64,000 nucleotides of DNA, taken from Amycolatopsis jejuensis. GTDB taxonomy: Bacteria > Actinomycetota > Actinomycetes > Mycobacteriales > Pseudonocardiaceae. Below the pieces are notes generated by a model. The model made no database searches, was not told the origin of the DNA, and worked only from the letters and a program-made list of their open reading frames with translations. Position 1 is the stretch's first letter, and each line of letters begins with the position of its first letter. A program made the translations under genes and the position numbers. Positions 10,375 to 18,724 of this stretch are shown here, piece by piece. The stretch is from NCBI RefSeq assembly GCF_000717335.1, contig NZ_JNYZ01000025.1, forward strand, positions 62,001-126,000, read 5' to 3'.

Positions 10375-10456
10375 GGTCTGAGGGGCTTGTCAAGGCATCT
10401 TTCCCGCCTTGACAAGGCCCTCAGACCGTCGTCACAATCCAGCTTCGGGGTGCCCC
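10375..10456. repeat. Palindrome B, copy 1, with conserved 3' tail
   Basis: GGTCTGAGGGGCTTGTCAAGG pairs with its complement on the far side of the loop CATCTTTCCCG (10375-10427). It is followed by GTCGTCACAATCCAGCTTCG and GGGTGCCCC. The same loop, inner stem and tail recur at 25691-25774, with a different but still complementary outer stem. Together with palindrome A this forms a composite element of about 220 bp. Confidence 0.88.
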
Positions 10457-10483
10457 ACCGCAACGCTCCAAGCCGGGGCACCT

Positions 10484-12217
10484 TCACAGCCGCGGAATAT
10501 TACGCAAGTTCGACCGCGCCAATTCCAGCATCTTCCCCACCCCACCACTCAGCACAGTCTTACTAGCCGCCAACGCAAACCCCCGAACCTGCGCCGCCGT
10601 GATATTCGGCGGAATAGACAACGCATTGGGATCCGTAATCACATCCAGCACCGCAGGTCCGTCATGCGCAAGAATCTCCCGCACCCCGTCCCGGACCTCC
10701 CCCGGCTTCTCCACCCGCCGCGCATGCAACCCCGCCGCCCGCGCGATCCCGGCGAAATCCACCTGATCGTGGTCGGTCCCGAACTCCGGCAACCCGTCCA
10801 CGAGCATCTCCAGCTTCACCATCCCCAGCGAAGAGTTGTTGAACACCACCGCCTTCACCGGCAGCGAATGCGTCTTCAACGTCAGCAACTCCCCCATCAG
10901 CATCGCCAGCCCGCCATCCCCGCACATCGCGACGACCTGCCGACCCGGCGCCGCGACCTGCGCCCCGATCGCGTGCGGCAACGCATTCGCCATGCTCCCG
11001 TGCACGAATGACCCGAGAATCCGCCGCTGCCCGTTCGGCGTGAGATAACGCGCCGCCCAGACATTGCACATCCCCGTGTCCACAGTGAACACCGCATCGT
11101 CCGCAGCTTCTTCATCGAGCACATCTGCAACGAACTCCGGATGCAGCGGAACGTGTTTCGCCACTTCAGTGGTGTAAGCGTCGACCACCCGCTGCAAACT
11201 GCGTTCATGCTTGCGCAACATGGCATGCAGAAACGACCGATCATCCCGCGGCCGCAGTTTCGGCAGCACCGCCCGGATCGTCGCCCCGACATCCCCTTGT
11301 ACCCCGAACTCCAGCACCGAACGGCGCCCGATCCGCGACGGATCGATGTCCACCTGCACGGTATTGCGTTGCGGCAGAAACGTGTCGTACGGGAAATCGG
11401 TCCCGAGCAGCAGAACCAGATCAGCCTCGTGCATCGCGTCGTAACAAGCACCGTACCCGAGCAGACCGCTCATGCCGACGTCGAACGGATTCTCGTACTG
11501 CACGAACTCCTTGCCCCGCAAGGAATGCCCGACCGGCGCCCCGATCGCCCCGGCCAGCGCCAGCACGTCGTCGTGCGCGTCGCGGCATCCGGCCCCGGCC
11601 ATGATCATCACCTTGTCCGCCCGGTCGATCCGGTCGGCGAGCCGGGTGACGTCAGTCTCGGCGGGCACCACCGCAGGCGGGCTGCCGAGCGACGCGGACT
11701 CACCCGTCGCATGCGCTGCAGGCTCGTGCGACACGTCGCCGGGCAGCACCAGCACCGCTGCCCCACGCCGGCCGACCGCGTTCTGTACCGCGATCCGCGC
11801 CAGCCGCGGCATCTGCTCGGCCGAGCTCACCAGCTCGCAATAGTGCGAACATTCGGCGAACAACTGCTGCGGATGCGTTTCCTGGAAGAACCCGGTACCG
11901 ATCTGCGTGGACGGGATGTGCGACGCGATGGCGAGCACCGGCGCGCCCGAACGGTGCGCGTCGTAGACCCCCTGCAGCAGATGCAGGTTGCCCGGCCCGC
12001 AACTGCCCGCGCACACCGCGAGCCGCCCGGTGAGCTGGGCTTCGGCCGCGGCGGCGAACGCGCCCGCCTCCTCGTTGCGCACGTGCACCCATTCGATCCC
12101 GGCGGTGCGGCGCACGGCGTCGACGACGGGGTTGAGACTGTCCCCGACCACCCCGTAGATTCGGCGGACCCCGGACTGCACGAGAACGTCGATCAGCTGG
12201 TCGGCCACTGTTGCCAT
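10484..12217 (-). CDS. poxB: Pyruvate dehydrogenase (quinone) / pyruvate oxidase, thiamine-diphosphate enzyme
   Basis: A 577-residue ThDP enzyme. The N-terminal PYR domain has the catalytic glutamate in WVHVRNEEAGAFAAAAEA and GPGNLHLLQG. The central FAD/DHS-like domain includes VMIMAGAGCRDAHDD. The C-terminal domain has the ThDP/Mg motif GDGGLAMLMGELLT...VVFNNSSLGMV. The wording is closest to PoxB-type pyruvate:quinone oxidoreductases, which decarboxylate pyruvate to acetate and feed electrons to the membrane quinone pool. An acetolactate-synthase-like role is less likely because the HSLRGKEF and GTGFFQETHP segments are PoxB-type. It is preceded by AAGGGACC as ribosome site and diverges from the SRPBCC gene. 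Confidence 0.9.
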   Translation of the reverse strand: MATVADQLIDVLVQSGVRRIYGVVGDSLNPVVDAVRRTAGIEWVHVRNEEAGAFAAAAEAQLTGRLAVCAGSCGPGNLHLLQGVYDAHRSGAPVLAIASHIPSTQIGTGFFQETHPQQLFAECSHYCELVSSAEQMPRLARIAVQNAVGRRGAAVLVLPGDVSHEPAAHATGESASLGSPPAVVPAETDVTRLADRIDRADKVMIMAGAGCRDAHDDVLALAGAIGAPVGHSLRGKEFVQYENPFDVGMSGLLGYGACYDAMHEADLVLLLGTDFPYDTFLPQRNTVQVDIDPSRIGRRSVLEFGVQGDVGATIRAVLPKLRPRDDRSFLHAMLRKHERSLQRVVDAYTTEVAKHVPLHPEFVADVLDEEAADDAVFTVDTGMCNVWAARYLTPNGQRRILGSFVHGSMANALPHAIGAQVAAPGRQVVAMCGDGGLAMLMGELLTLKTHSLPVKAVVFNNSSLGMVKLEMLVDGLPEFGTDHDQVDFAGIARAAGLHARRVEKPGEVRDGVREILAHDGPAVLDVITDPNALSIPPNITAAQVRGFALAASKTVLSGGVGKMLELARSNLRNIPRL

Positions 12218-12281
12218 GCGCTCTGGTCCCTTCGTGAGGTTCCCTCGCAGTCTCGCATCGATCCCGCGGGCCGCCCACCGT

Positions 12282-12303
12282 ATTGACAGATATTCTTGTC
12301 AAT
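12282..12303. promoter_or_regulatory. ATTGACA/TGTCAAT dyad in divergent promoter region
   Basis: ATTGACA and TGTCAAT are exact complements separated by 8 nt. The dyad lies between poxB and the SRPBCC gene, and each arm contains a TTGACA -35-like hexamer, one per strand. It is a candidate operator governing one or both genes. Confidence 0.5.
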
Positions 12304-12342
12304 GGCACGGTGATCACCGGAGCGACGAGGAGGGCACGGGCG

Positions 12343-13089
12343 ATGACACGCGAGTTCGAGGTGCGCAAGGAGGTCCGGCTGCCCGCCGAGCCCGCGGAGG
12401 TGTGGGACGCGGTGGCGACCGGGCCCGGGATCGATTCGTGGTTCATGGGCAGGCACGAGGTGGACGCCGCCGCCAAGCAGGTCCGGTTCCGGCTCGGCGA
12501 AATGCGCACCGAAGCCGAGATCACCGCGTGGGAACCGCCGCGCCGGTTCGCCTACCGCGGCGAGCCTGCACCGGACGGCACGTTCGACGCGTTCGAATTC
12601 CTCGTCGAAGCAGCCGGGGGCGGAGCGTCGGTGCTGCGGTTCGTGCACCGCGGCTTCATCGCCGACGACTGGGGCGACGAGTACCACGAGTCGTTCTCCG
12701 TCGGCTGGGAGATGTACCTGCACACCCTCGGCCAGCTGCTCCGCCACTTCCCCGCCCGGCACGCGACCTACGTGACCGCCGAAGCCCCGGCGTCCTCCAC
12801 CGGCCCGGAAGCCTGGCCGAAGCTCCTCACCGCCCTCGGCCTGCCGCCGCAACCGGAAGCGGGACAACAGGTTCGCTTCACCGTCGGCGGTCAGCAGATC
12901 GACGGCGTCCTCGACTACTCGACCCCCCGTTTCGCCGGCGTCCGCACACCCGACGCGCTGTACCGCTTCCACGAACGGTCGCTCATGGGCATCCCGATCG
13001 CCGCCGGGCACCACCTGTTCCTCCCGCAGGTCGACGAAGCCGCCCAAAGCACGGTGTGGCAACGCTGGCTGGCCGACGTGCTCGCCTGA
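12343..13089 (+). CDS. SRPBCC (START-like) domain protein
   Basis: A 248-residue protein beginning MTREFEVRKEVRLPAEPAEVWDAVATGPGIDSWFMG, a standard AHSA1/SRPBCC opening in which a helix-grip fold forms a deep hydrophobic ligand pocket. Residues about 15-150 cover this domain, with F-E-F-L...GWEMYLHTL near its end. The C-terminal 90 residues resemble a second, shorter START-like repeat (STPRFAGVRTPDALYRFHERS). The ATG at 12343 is used because GAGGAGGG lies 8 nt upstream; an upstream TTG is not convincing. The ligand is unknown. The stop abuts the stop of the next, convergent gene. Confidence 0.85.
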   Translation: MTREFEVRKEVRLPAEPAEVWDAVATGPGIDSWFMGRHEVDAAAKQVRFRLGEMRTEAEITAWEPPRRFAYRGEPAPDGTFDAFEFLVEAAGGGASVLRFVHRGFIADDWGDEYHESFSVGWEMYLHTLGQLLRHFPARHATYVTAEAPASSTGPEAWPKLLTALGLPPQPEAGQQVRFTVGGQQIDGVLDYSTPRFAGVRTPDALYRFHERSLMGIPIAAGHHLFLPQVDEAAQSTVWQRWLADVLA

Positions 13090-13461
13090 TCACCGGCCCC
13101 GCGTCAGCAACGCGATCCCGGCCAGCACCACCACCGCACCGGCGATCACGTTGCCGATCACTGCGCCGGTCGACGGCACGGTTTCGTCGCCGTAGCGGAG
13201 GACGAACGGCGACACCGCAGCCCACGCTCCGAGCACCGGCAGGACCCAGGTCAGTGCCTGGGTCCCGGAATCGCGCGCCCGCATGGCGGCGAAGACGACC
13301 ATCGCGAGCCCGGCCACCGTATTGCTCACGGCGAGTTCCGCGGCCCCGCCGAACCGCGCGAGCCAGGGCGCCGCGATCAGGTACAGACCGGCGAGCACGG
13401 CCAGCCCGGCCGCGCCGCCGACGACCACGGTCTTGCGGGGAACTGTGCTGCTTTCCGACAT
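13090..13461 (-). CDS. SPW-repeat membrane protein
   Basis: A 123-residue protein with four hydrophobic helices arranged as two similar halves. The first half contains LYLIAAPWLARFGG and the second LPVLGAWAAVSPFVLRY, the positions where SPW-repeat proteins carry Ser-Pro-Trp. The family is small, membrane-bound and uncharacterised. The second copy has S-P-F in place of S-P-W. It ends within one base of the converging SRPBCC gene. Confidence 0.8.
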   Translation of the reverse strand: MSESSTVPRKTVVVGGAAGLAVLAGLYLIAAPWLARFGGAAELAVSNTVAGLAMVVFAAMRARDSGTQALTWVLPVLGAWAAVSPFVLRYGDETVPSTGAVIGNVIAGAVVVLAGIALLTRGR

Positions 13462-13521
13462 CCCGGACCACCTCGGCAGAGTTCGCTTCCACCACTGGGG
13501 TACCCGGAATCCGGCCGGAGA

Positions 13522-13869
13522 TCACGCACCCGCGGCGGCGCACGCCTCCTGCAGGCCACGCCGGACGGGAACGCCGAGCTCCGAGACCGCGAACGCCCGC
13601 AGCACGAGTGGCCCCGTCGCGACCACGGAGAGCTTCGGCCGCGTCCGGCTCGCCTCCTCTAGCACGCGCAGCCCGGCGCAGCTGAGGTACCCGACCCTCG
13701 ACAGGTCTACGACCAGCTTCTCCCCGACCACGCACGCATCACTGAGGACGGTGCGGAACTCGCCGACCGAAGCGACGTCGATTTCCCCCGCAGCGGTGAC
13801 CAGCACCAGCTGGTTGTCACGCAGGGTGGTGAGGAGGGTCAATCCGGCACCCCCGCGACGGAAATTCAT
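13522..13869 (-). CDS. STAS-domain anti-sigma-factor antagonist-like protein
   Basis: A single 115-residue STAS domain (SpoIIAA/RsbV fold): GEIDVASVGEFRTVL, then LVVDLSRVGYLSCAGLRVLEEA. In canonical antagonists the loop reads D-S-S/A-G and its first serine is phosphorylated by an anti-sigma kinase. Here the loop is S-C-A-G, so the usual phosphoacceptor is Cys. It could therefore be constitutively active or controlled differently. No anti-sigma kinase gene is adjacent. Confidence 0.85.
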   Translation of the reverse strand: MNFRRGGAGLTLLTTLRDNQLVLVTAAGEIDVASVGEFRTVLSDACVVGEKLVVDLSRVGYLSCAGLRVLEEASRTRPKLSVVATGPLVLRAFAVSELGVPVRRGLQEACAAAGA

Positions 13870-13943
13870 TCGCCAGACCGTACGCGTCCGCGCGGCCCGG
13901 TCAAGCCGTCCGGCCGGATCCGGTGGGGGAATTCACGGCCGGG

Positions 13944-14642
13944 TCAGAGGTGAGCGAGCAGTTTGTCGCGCAGCTGCGGCACGCCGGCGAGACCGTCCCG
14001 CACGGTGCGTTCGGTGAACGGGCGCAGCTCCGCGGCCGGCGCCTGTGACCAGTCGAGCGGACCGAGCGGTGGCTGCGGGTCGTACTCGAGCCCGAACTGG
14101 ACCAGCCGCTGGGCCGCCGGTCCGCCCAGCTTGCCCACCAGGTACAACGCCAGGTCGATGCCCGCCGCGACCCCGGCGCCGGTGATCACCGGGCCGTCCT
14201 CGACCCAGCGCTGCGCGACCGGTTCGGCGCCGAACGCGCGCAGCAGGTCACGGAACATCCAATGCGTGGTGGCTTTGCGGCCGTCGAGCAGCCCGGCCTC
14301 GCCGAGCAGCAGCGATCCGGTGCACACCGAGCAGACGAACTCGGCCGTGGCGGCGGCTTTCCGCAGGTACGCCATGAGAGTGGGGTCGGCCATGGCCTGC
14401 AGTGTCGGCGCGCCGCCGCCGGGAACGAGCAGCCACGACGGCGCGGGCAGGTCGGCGAAGGTGTGGCTGGGCGCGAGCCGCAGCGGCGTGTCGGTCCCGA
14501 CGACGTCGAGGGTCTCGCCCACCACTGCCACCCGGACGTCCGGGGCTGTCTCGGCGAAGGTGTTGATCACCTGCAGCGGGCCGACCAGGTCCATCGGGGT
14601 CAAGCCGGGGTACACGACGAATGCGAACGTCTTCTCGGTCAT
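13944..14642 (-). CDS. DJ-1/PfpI family protein (isonitrile hydratase-like)
   Basis: A 232-residue protein with the DJ-1/PfpI fold. The nucleophile elbow is FVCSVCTGSLLLGEAGLL with the probable catalytic Cys in VCTG, after LVPGGGAPTL and before ATTHWMFRDLL. ThiJ/InhA-type relatives include isonitrile hydratases and uncharacterised amidases, so the substrate is open. It is divergent, about 100 bp apart, from a GlxA-type regulator whose own N-terminal half belongs to the same fold, which suggests a regulator-target pair. Confidence 0.87.
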   Translation of the reverse strand: MTEKTFAFVVYPGLTPMDLVGPLQVINTFAETAPDVRVAVVGETLDVVGTDTPLRLAPSHTFADLPAPSWLLVPGGGAPTLQAMADPTLMAYLRKAAATAEFVCSVCTGSLLLGEAGLLDGRKATTHWMFRDLLRAFGAEPVAQRWVEDGPVITGAGVAAGIDLALYLVGKLGGPAAQRLVQFGLEYDPQPPLGPLDWSQAPAAELRPFTERTVRDGLAGVPQLRDKLLAHL

Positions 14643-14727
14643 GGCTCAACCGTCCCGGGGGACGGGGCAGGGCGGGCAGCGGGTGTCCGAAATCCTGCGA
14701 ACCCTGTCGATCGGCCGGGCGACCTGC

Positions 14728-14733
14728 TATCGT
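14728..14733 (+). promoter_or_regulatory. -10 element (TATCGT) before the GlxA-type gene
   Basis: TATCGT matches TANNNT and lies 6 nt upstream of the ATG at 14740 with no Shine-Dalgarno between, consistent with leaderless transcription. Confidence 0.4.
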
Positions 14734-14739
14734 GCGGCC

Positions 14740-15714
14740 ATGCCGGGAGCCGCGCGGCAGATCGTGATCCTCGGGTACCCCGACGCCGAACTGCTCGACA
14801 TCGCCTGCGTGTCCGACGTGTTCGACGCCGCGAACCGCCTCGGCGCGAACCGGCCGTACGAGGTCCGGCTCGCCACCGTCGACGGACGGCCGTTCACCTG
14901 CCAGGGCGGCATCACGGTCACCCCGCACCTGCGCCTCGACCAGATCCGCGGCCCGCTCGACACGGTCGTTTCGGCAGGCGGGCTCGGGCACCGCGCCGCG
15001 GCAAGGGACGAGCGGCTGCTCGAGCACGTCCGGCGGCTGTCGAACCTGAGCAGGCGCACGGCGTCGGTGTGCACGGGGTCCACGGTGCTGGCCGCCGCGG
15101 GCCTCCTGAGCGGCCGCCGGGCGACCACGCATTGGGCCTACGCGGCGCGGATGGCGGCGGAATACCCGTCGGTGTCGGTGGATCCGGTACCGCTTTTCGT
15201 GCGGCACGGGGACGTCTACACGTCGGCGGGCGTCACGAGCGGGCTGGACCTCTGCCTGTCCTTCGTCGAGGACGACCACGGCCCGACGCTCGCCCGCGAA
15301 ACCGCGCGCTCCCTCGTCACGTACCTGCAGCGGCCCGGGAACCAGGCGCAGGTGAGCATGTTCCTGTCCGGTCCGCCGCCGGAACACCGGCAGGTCCGCG
15401 ACCTGACGGCGTACGTCGCCGAGCACCTCGCCGACGACCTCGGGACCCCCGCGCTGGCCGCCAAGGCGGGCATCAGCACCCGGCAGCTGACCCGGCTCTT
15501 CGACGCCCACCTCGGCACCACGCCGGGAAAGTACGTGCGCACCGTCCGCGCGGAACACGCGGCCCGCCTCCTGTCCGGCACCGACCTGCCGCTCACCGCC
15601 ATCGCCCGCCGCTGCGGCTTCGGCTCGACCGAAACCCTGCGGCAGGCGTTCCTTGACCACTTCGACACCCCGCCGTCGGCCTACCGGCGAGTGCATCTGC
15701 GCGCGCACGCTTGA
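14740..15714 (+). CDS. GlxA-family AraC-type transcriptional regulator
   Basis: A 324-residue regulator. Residues 1-190 form a DJ-1/PfpI-like domain (IVILGYPDAELLDIACVSDVF, ASVCTGSTVLAAAGLLSGRRATTHW). Residues about 215-320 form an AraC DNA-binding domain with two helix-turn-helix motifs (ALAAKAGISTRQLTRLFDAHLGTTPGKYV and LTAIARRCGFGSTETLRQAFLDHF). Proteins of this class sense small amines or related metabolites through the amidotransferase-like domain. The ATG at 14740 is chosen as the first Met of the DJ-1 domain. Divergent from the DJ-1/PfpI enzyme, its likely target. Confidence 0.92.
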   Translation: MPGAARQIVILGYPDAELLDIACVSDVFDAANRLGANRPYEVRLATVDGRPFTCQGGITVTPHLRLDQIRGPLDTVVSAGGLGHRAAARDERLLEHVRRLSNLSRRTASVCTGSTVLAAAGLLSGRRATTHWAYAARMAAEYPSVSVDPVPLFVRHGDVYTSAGVTSGLDLCLSFVEDDHGPTLARETARSLVTYLQRPGNQAQVSMFLSGPPPEHRQVRDLTAYVAEHLADDLGTPALAAKAGISTRQLTRLFDAHLGTTPGKYVRTVRAEHAARLLSGTDLPLTAIARRCGFGSTETLRQAFLDHFDTPPSAYRRVHLRAHA

Positions 15715-15782
15715 ACGAAACGCCGGATACGCCCGCCTCCTCCCCCACCCGGTACGGGTGAACGGCAAGCGGGGAGGGCAGG

Positions 15783-17747
15783 ATGTCCGCCGTGGCACCG
15801 CGCGACTACCCCGAACACGACCCCGACGACACCGGCCCCCTGCCCCGGCTGCCGGGTGAACCGCCTGCCACCCCCGCTGCGCCACCGCCTGCCGGGCGCC
15901 GGGCGCGCCGCCCGGAACCGGACCGCGATCCCGGCCGCACGGGAGAACCTCGCCGTACCCGGGGAACCCCCGTCCCGCAGCCCGGCAGCCCGGGCACCCC
16001 GGGCACTCCGCCGGAACGCGGCTCCCGGCCCCGAAATCCCCGGGCTGCCACCCAGCCCGGGGATCCGCGAACGACCAGCGCCGACTCCCGGGCAACCGCC
16101 AGGCACACCGACGAGCCCCGCACGACCGGCACCGACTCCCGGGCAACCGCCAGGCACACCGGCGAACCGCGCTCGGCCGACGCCGACTCCCGAACGACCG
16201 GCGCCCAGTCGGCCAGCCAGCACACCGGCGAGCCGCCGACACCCGGCACCGACTCCCGGCCAACCGCAACGCGCACCGGCGAACCGCGCACTCCGGCCGC
16301 CGACTCCCGCGGCACCGGCCTCCGGCGAGGCAGCAAACACTCCGGCGAGCCGCGAACGACCGACGCCGAGCCCCGCACCACCGGCGCTCAGCCCCGCTCC
16401 CGCCGCCCCGGTGACACGCCTCCCCCGAGCTCCCGACGCCGCCCGGCGAAACCGGTCCCCCGGGAGTCCGAAAAGGACACTCCACAACCTCCTCCCCCCA
16501 ACGAAAACCCGGCCACCGGACACGGCCACGGACACGGCCCGGCCGCCCCCGCCTCCCAGCGGGTCCGGAAGCTGCTCATCTGGCTCCTCGCCCCGCTGGC
16601 CGTAGCCACCGTCGCAGGCATGATCATCCTCTACCCCTGGGGCAAAGCGACCCCGAAAAGTGCCGTCCCGCAAGGAAATCCGGTCGCGGCGACGATCACC
16701 ACCGCGACGTCCGGGCCGTGCCTCCAGCCGGGGCAGGTGCAGGTCGGGTCGCAGCCGGATCCCGGGAGCAAACCCTGTCTCACCGTGGACCTCCGGATGA
16801 CCGACGGGCCCGCGTCCGGGAAACCGCTCCGGCTCACCGCCCCGCTCGAACCGGGCAGCCCGCGGTTTTCCGCCGGGGACAATGTCGTCCTCGCCTACAA
16901 CGGCGGCAATCCGGCCGACCCGCAGTCGTTCCAGCTCGTCGACTTCCAGCGGGGTACGCCGCTCGTGGTCCTCGCTGCGTTGTTCGCGCTCGCGGTGCTC
17001 GTGCTCGGGCGGTGGCAGGGGCTCGCCGCGCTGGTGGCGCTGGTGCTGAGTTTCGTGGTGATCGTGCTCTTCGTGCTGCCCTCGATCCTGTCCGGCGAAA
17101 ACCCGCTGCTCGTCGCGATCGCGGGCGCGGGCGCGATCATGTTCCTCGCGCTGTACCTGACCCATGGGCTGTCCGCGAGAACGTCGGTCGCCGTGCTCGG
17201 CACGCTGGTGAGTCTCGCGCTGATTGGCGTGCTGTCGGCGATTTTCTCGGCGGCGGCGTCGCTCACCGGCCTCGACGACGGCACCACCACGCTCATCGGC
17301 TCCCTCGGCCACGGGATCGACGCGCGCGGTCTCCTCCTGGCGGGCATCGTGATCGGCGCCCTCGGCGTCCTCGACGACGTCACCATCACCCAGACCAGCG
17401 CCGTCTGGGAACTGCGGCGGGCGAACCCGTCGCTCGGCTGGCGCGAGCTGTACCGGTCGGGGCTGCGGATCGGCCGCGACCACGTCGGGTCCGCGGTGAA
17501 CACGCTCGTCATGGCGTACGCCGGCGCCGCGCTGCCGGTGATGCTGTACTCCGCGATCTCCGGTGTGGGCCTCGGCGCGCTGCTCGGCAGCGAGAGCATC
17601 GCGGCAGAGATCATCCGCACCCTCGCCGGGTCGGTGGGCATCGTCGCGGCCGTGCCCGTGACGACGGTGCTGGCCGCGCTCATTGCCGCACGCGAACCCG
17701 TCGAGCACCTCATGAGCACCACGAGTACCGCAGAGTCACACGAGTAA
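15783..17747 (+). CDS. YibE/F family membrane protein with repeat-expanded N-terminus
   Basis: A 654-residue protein. Residues 1-255 are low-complexity Pro/Arg/Thr/Ser sequence with degenerate 17- to 22-residue repeats around ADSRATARHTGEPRT. Then come a histidine-rich patch GHGHGHG and one membrane helix (LLIWLLAPLAVATVAGMIIL). An extracytoplasmic segment with two cysteines (GPCLQPGQ, KPCLTVDL) leads into seven or so helices with the YibE/F signature (GVLDDVTITQTSAVWELR). YibE/F proteins are about 400 residues and of unknown function, so the tail is an addition. GGGAGGG precedes the ATG. Several frames are open through the repeats, but only this one joins the conserved domain. Confidence 0.85.
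   Translation: MSAVAPRDYPEHDPDDTGPLPRLPGEPPATPAAPPPAGRRARRPEPDRDPGRTGEPRRTRGTPVPQPGSPGTPGTPPERGSRPRNPRAATQPGDPRTTSADSRATARHTDEPRTTGTDSRATARHTGEPRSADADSRTTGAQSASQHTGEPPTPGTDSRPTATRTGEPRTPAADSRGTGLRRGSKHSGEPRTTDAEPRTTGAQPRSRRPGDTPPPSSRRRPAKPVPRESEKDTPQPPPPNENPATGHGHGHGPAAPASQRVRKLLIWLLAPLAVATVAGMIILYPWGKATPKSAVPQGNPVAATITTATSGPCLQPGQVQVGSQPDPGSKPCLTVDLRMTDGPASGKPLRLTAPLEPGSPRFSAGDNVVLAYNGGNPADPQSFQLVDFQRGTPLVVLAALFALAVLVLGRWQGLAALVALVLSFVVIVLFVLPSILSGENPLLVAIAGAGAIMFLALYLTHGLSARTSVAVLGTLVSLALIGVLSAIFSAAASLTGLDDGTTTLIGSLGHGIDARGLLLAGIVIGALGVLDDVTITQTSAVWELRRANPSLGWRELYRSGLRIGRDHVGSAVNTLVMAYAGAALPVMLYSAISGVGLGALLGSESIAAEIIRTLAGSVGIVAAVPVTTVLAALIAAREPVEHLMSTTSTAESHE
16070..16400 (+). repeat. Degenerate 51- to 66-bp repeats coding the YibE/F tail
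   Basis: At least five imperfect units share GCCGACTCCCG near their start and CACCGGCGAGCC near their end. The first two units are 51 bp and nearly identical; later ones are longer and diverged. All stay in frame (multiples of three). Confidence 0.7.
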
Positions 17748-17825
17748 CACGAGCCAGCCCCGGCGCAACCCCGGCCCTGCGGGTGCGGCTACCTTGGCCG
17801 CGACACCGCACTTCGAGGAGGCGCT

Positions 17826-18086
17826 GTGTTCTCAGCTGTCCTGGCCGGACCCCGGGTCACGGTGCACCTCGTCCGCAGGCTGTTCGCGTCGGTGCTGAAG
17901 GCGGCCGAGACAGTGCCCCGGATCGCCACTGCCGTCGACGACGTCCGCGCCACTCTCCGCCAGATCGAACGGCTGCTCACCTACGTCGCCGAGGAACTTC
18001 CCGAACTCACCGACCAGCTCGACCGCATCCGCGCCCGCGTCGACGGCCTGGAGGAACGCACGCGGGAACCGGCCGGACGAGACTGA
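17826..18086 (+). CDS. Small coiled-coil protein, unknown function
   Basis: An 86-residue protein starting at GTG 17826 behind GAGGAG. The N-terminal third is amphipathic and basic (VTVHLVRRLFASVLKAAETV); the rest is a predicted helical coiled coil (IATAVDDVRATLRQIERLLTYVAEELPELTDQLDRIRARVDGLEERT). I recognise no family. It may attach to the membrane surface through the N-terminal helix. It converges with the next gene. Confidence 0.65.
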   Translation: MFSAVLAGPRVTVHLVRRLFASVLKAAETVPRIATAVDDVRATLRQIERLLTYVAEELPELTDQLDRIRARVDGLEERTREPAGRD

Positions 18087-18089
18087 CCG

Positions 18090-18719
18090 TCAGCCGAGCG
18101 TCGCGACGAACCGGCTCACCGCTTCCATCGGGAACCGCTGCAGGTACTTCCCCGCCGGAGCCGCCGACGCCAGCCGGTACAGCGGCCGGTCCGCCACCGC
18201 GTCCCCGCGCGCTTCCGAGCGCAGCTCCGCCACCAGCAGCTCCGAGAACACCAGGCCGTTCGCCTCGGTGTTGTTCAGCAACGCATCCGCGAGGCGACGC
18301 AGCTCCAGCGCACCCAGTTCCCGCCCACCGGTACCCGAAAACACCGCCAGGTCGAGCTTCACCGAGCGCCGCCGGTGCCCCGCGTTCACCAGCAGGCCGA
18401 CCGTGCGCGTGCCGCGGACGTCGCTGATCACCATGTCCAGCCGGGGCGCCTCGACCAGGTCGACACGCCGCACACCCCAGGTCCGCACCACCAGCGTGGT
18501 GCCTTCGAGCCAGATCCGGCGGCGGAACGCGAAGGCCACCACGTAGGCCAGCGGCAGCCCGACCACGGCCGCCGTCACCAGCCCCGCGATCTGCCCGCCG
18601 ATCAGGCCCGCGATCCCGCCGAACGCCGCGGCCAGGATCGCCACCCCGATCACTCCCGACCACGCGCGCCGGCGGCGGAGCTTCGGATCGTCCGAGAACA
18701 GCGGCAGCTTCTCGCTCAT
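18090..18719 (-). CDS. Membrane protein of unknown function, two helices plus PH-like tail
   Basis: A 209-residue protein starting MSEKLPLFSDDPKLRRRRAW. A pair of membrane helices (VIGVAILAAAFGGIAGLIGG and IAGLVTAAVVGLPLAYVVAF) is followed by a soluble domain. That domain begins RRRIWLEGTTLVVRTWGVRRVDLVEAPRL, a strand pattern reminiscent of bacterial PH-like domains, but the match is only by appearance. The start is 5 nt upstream of the preceding MBL gene's stop in the direction of transcription, so the two probably form an operon. Confidence 0.75.
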   Translation of the reverse strand: MSEKLPLFSDDPKLRRRRAWSGVIGVAILAAAFGGIAGLIGGQIAGLVTAAVVGLPLAYVVAFAFRRRIWLEGTTLVVRTWGVRRVDLVEAPRLDMVISDVRGTRTVGLLVNAGHRRRSVKLDLAVFSGTGGRELGALELRRLADALLNNTEANGLVFSELLVAELRSEARGDAVADRPLYRLASAAPAGKYLQRFPMEAVSRFVATLG

Positions 18720-18724
18720 CGCGG

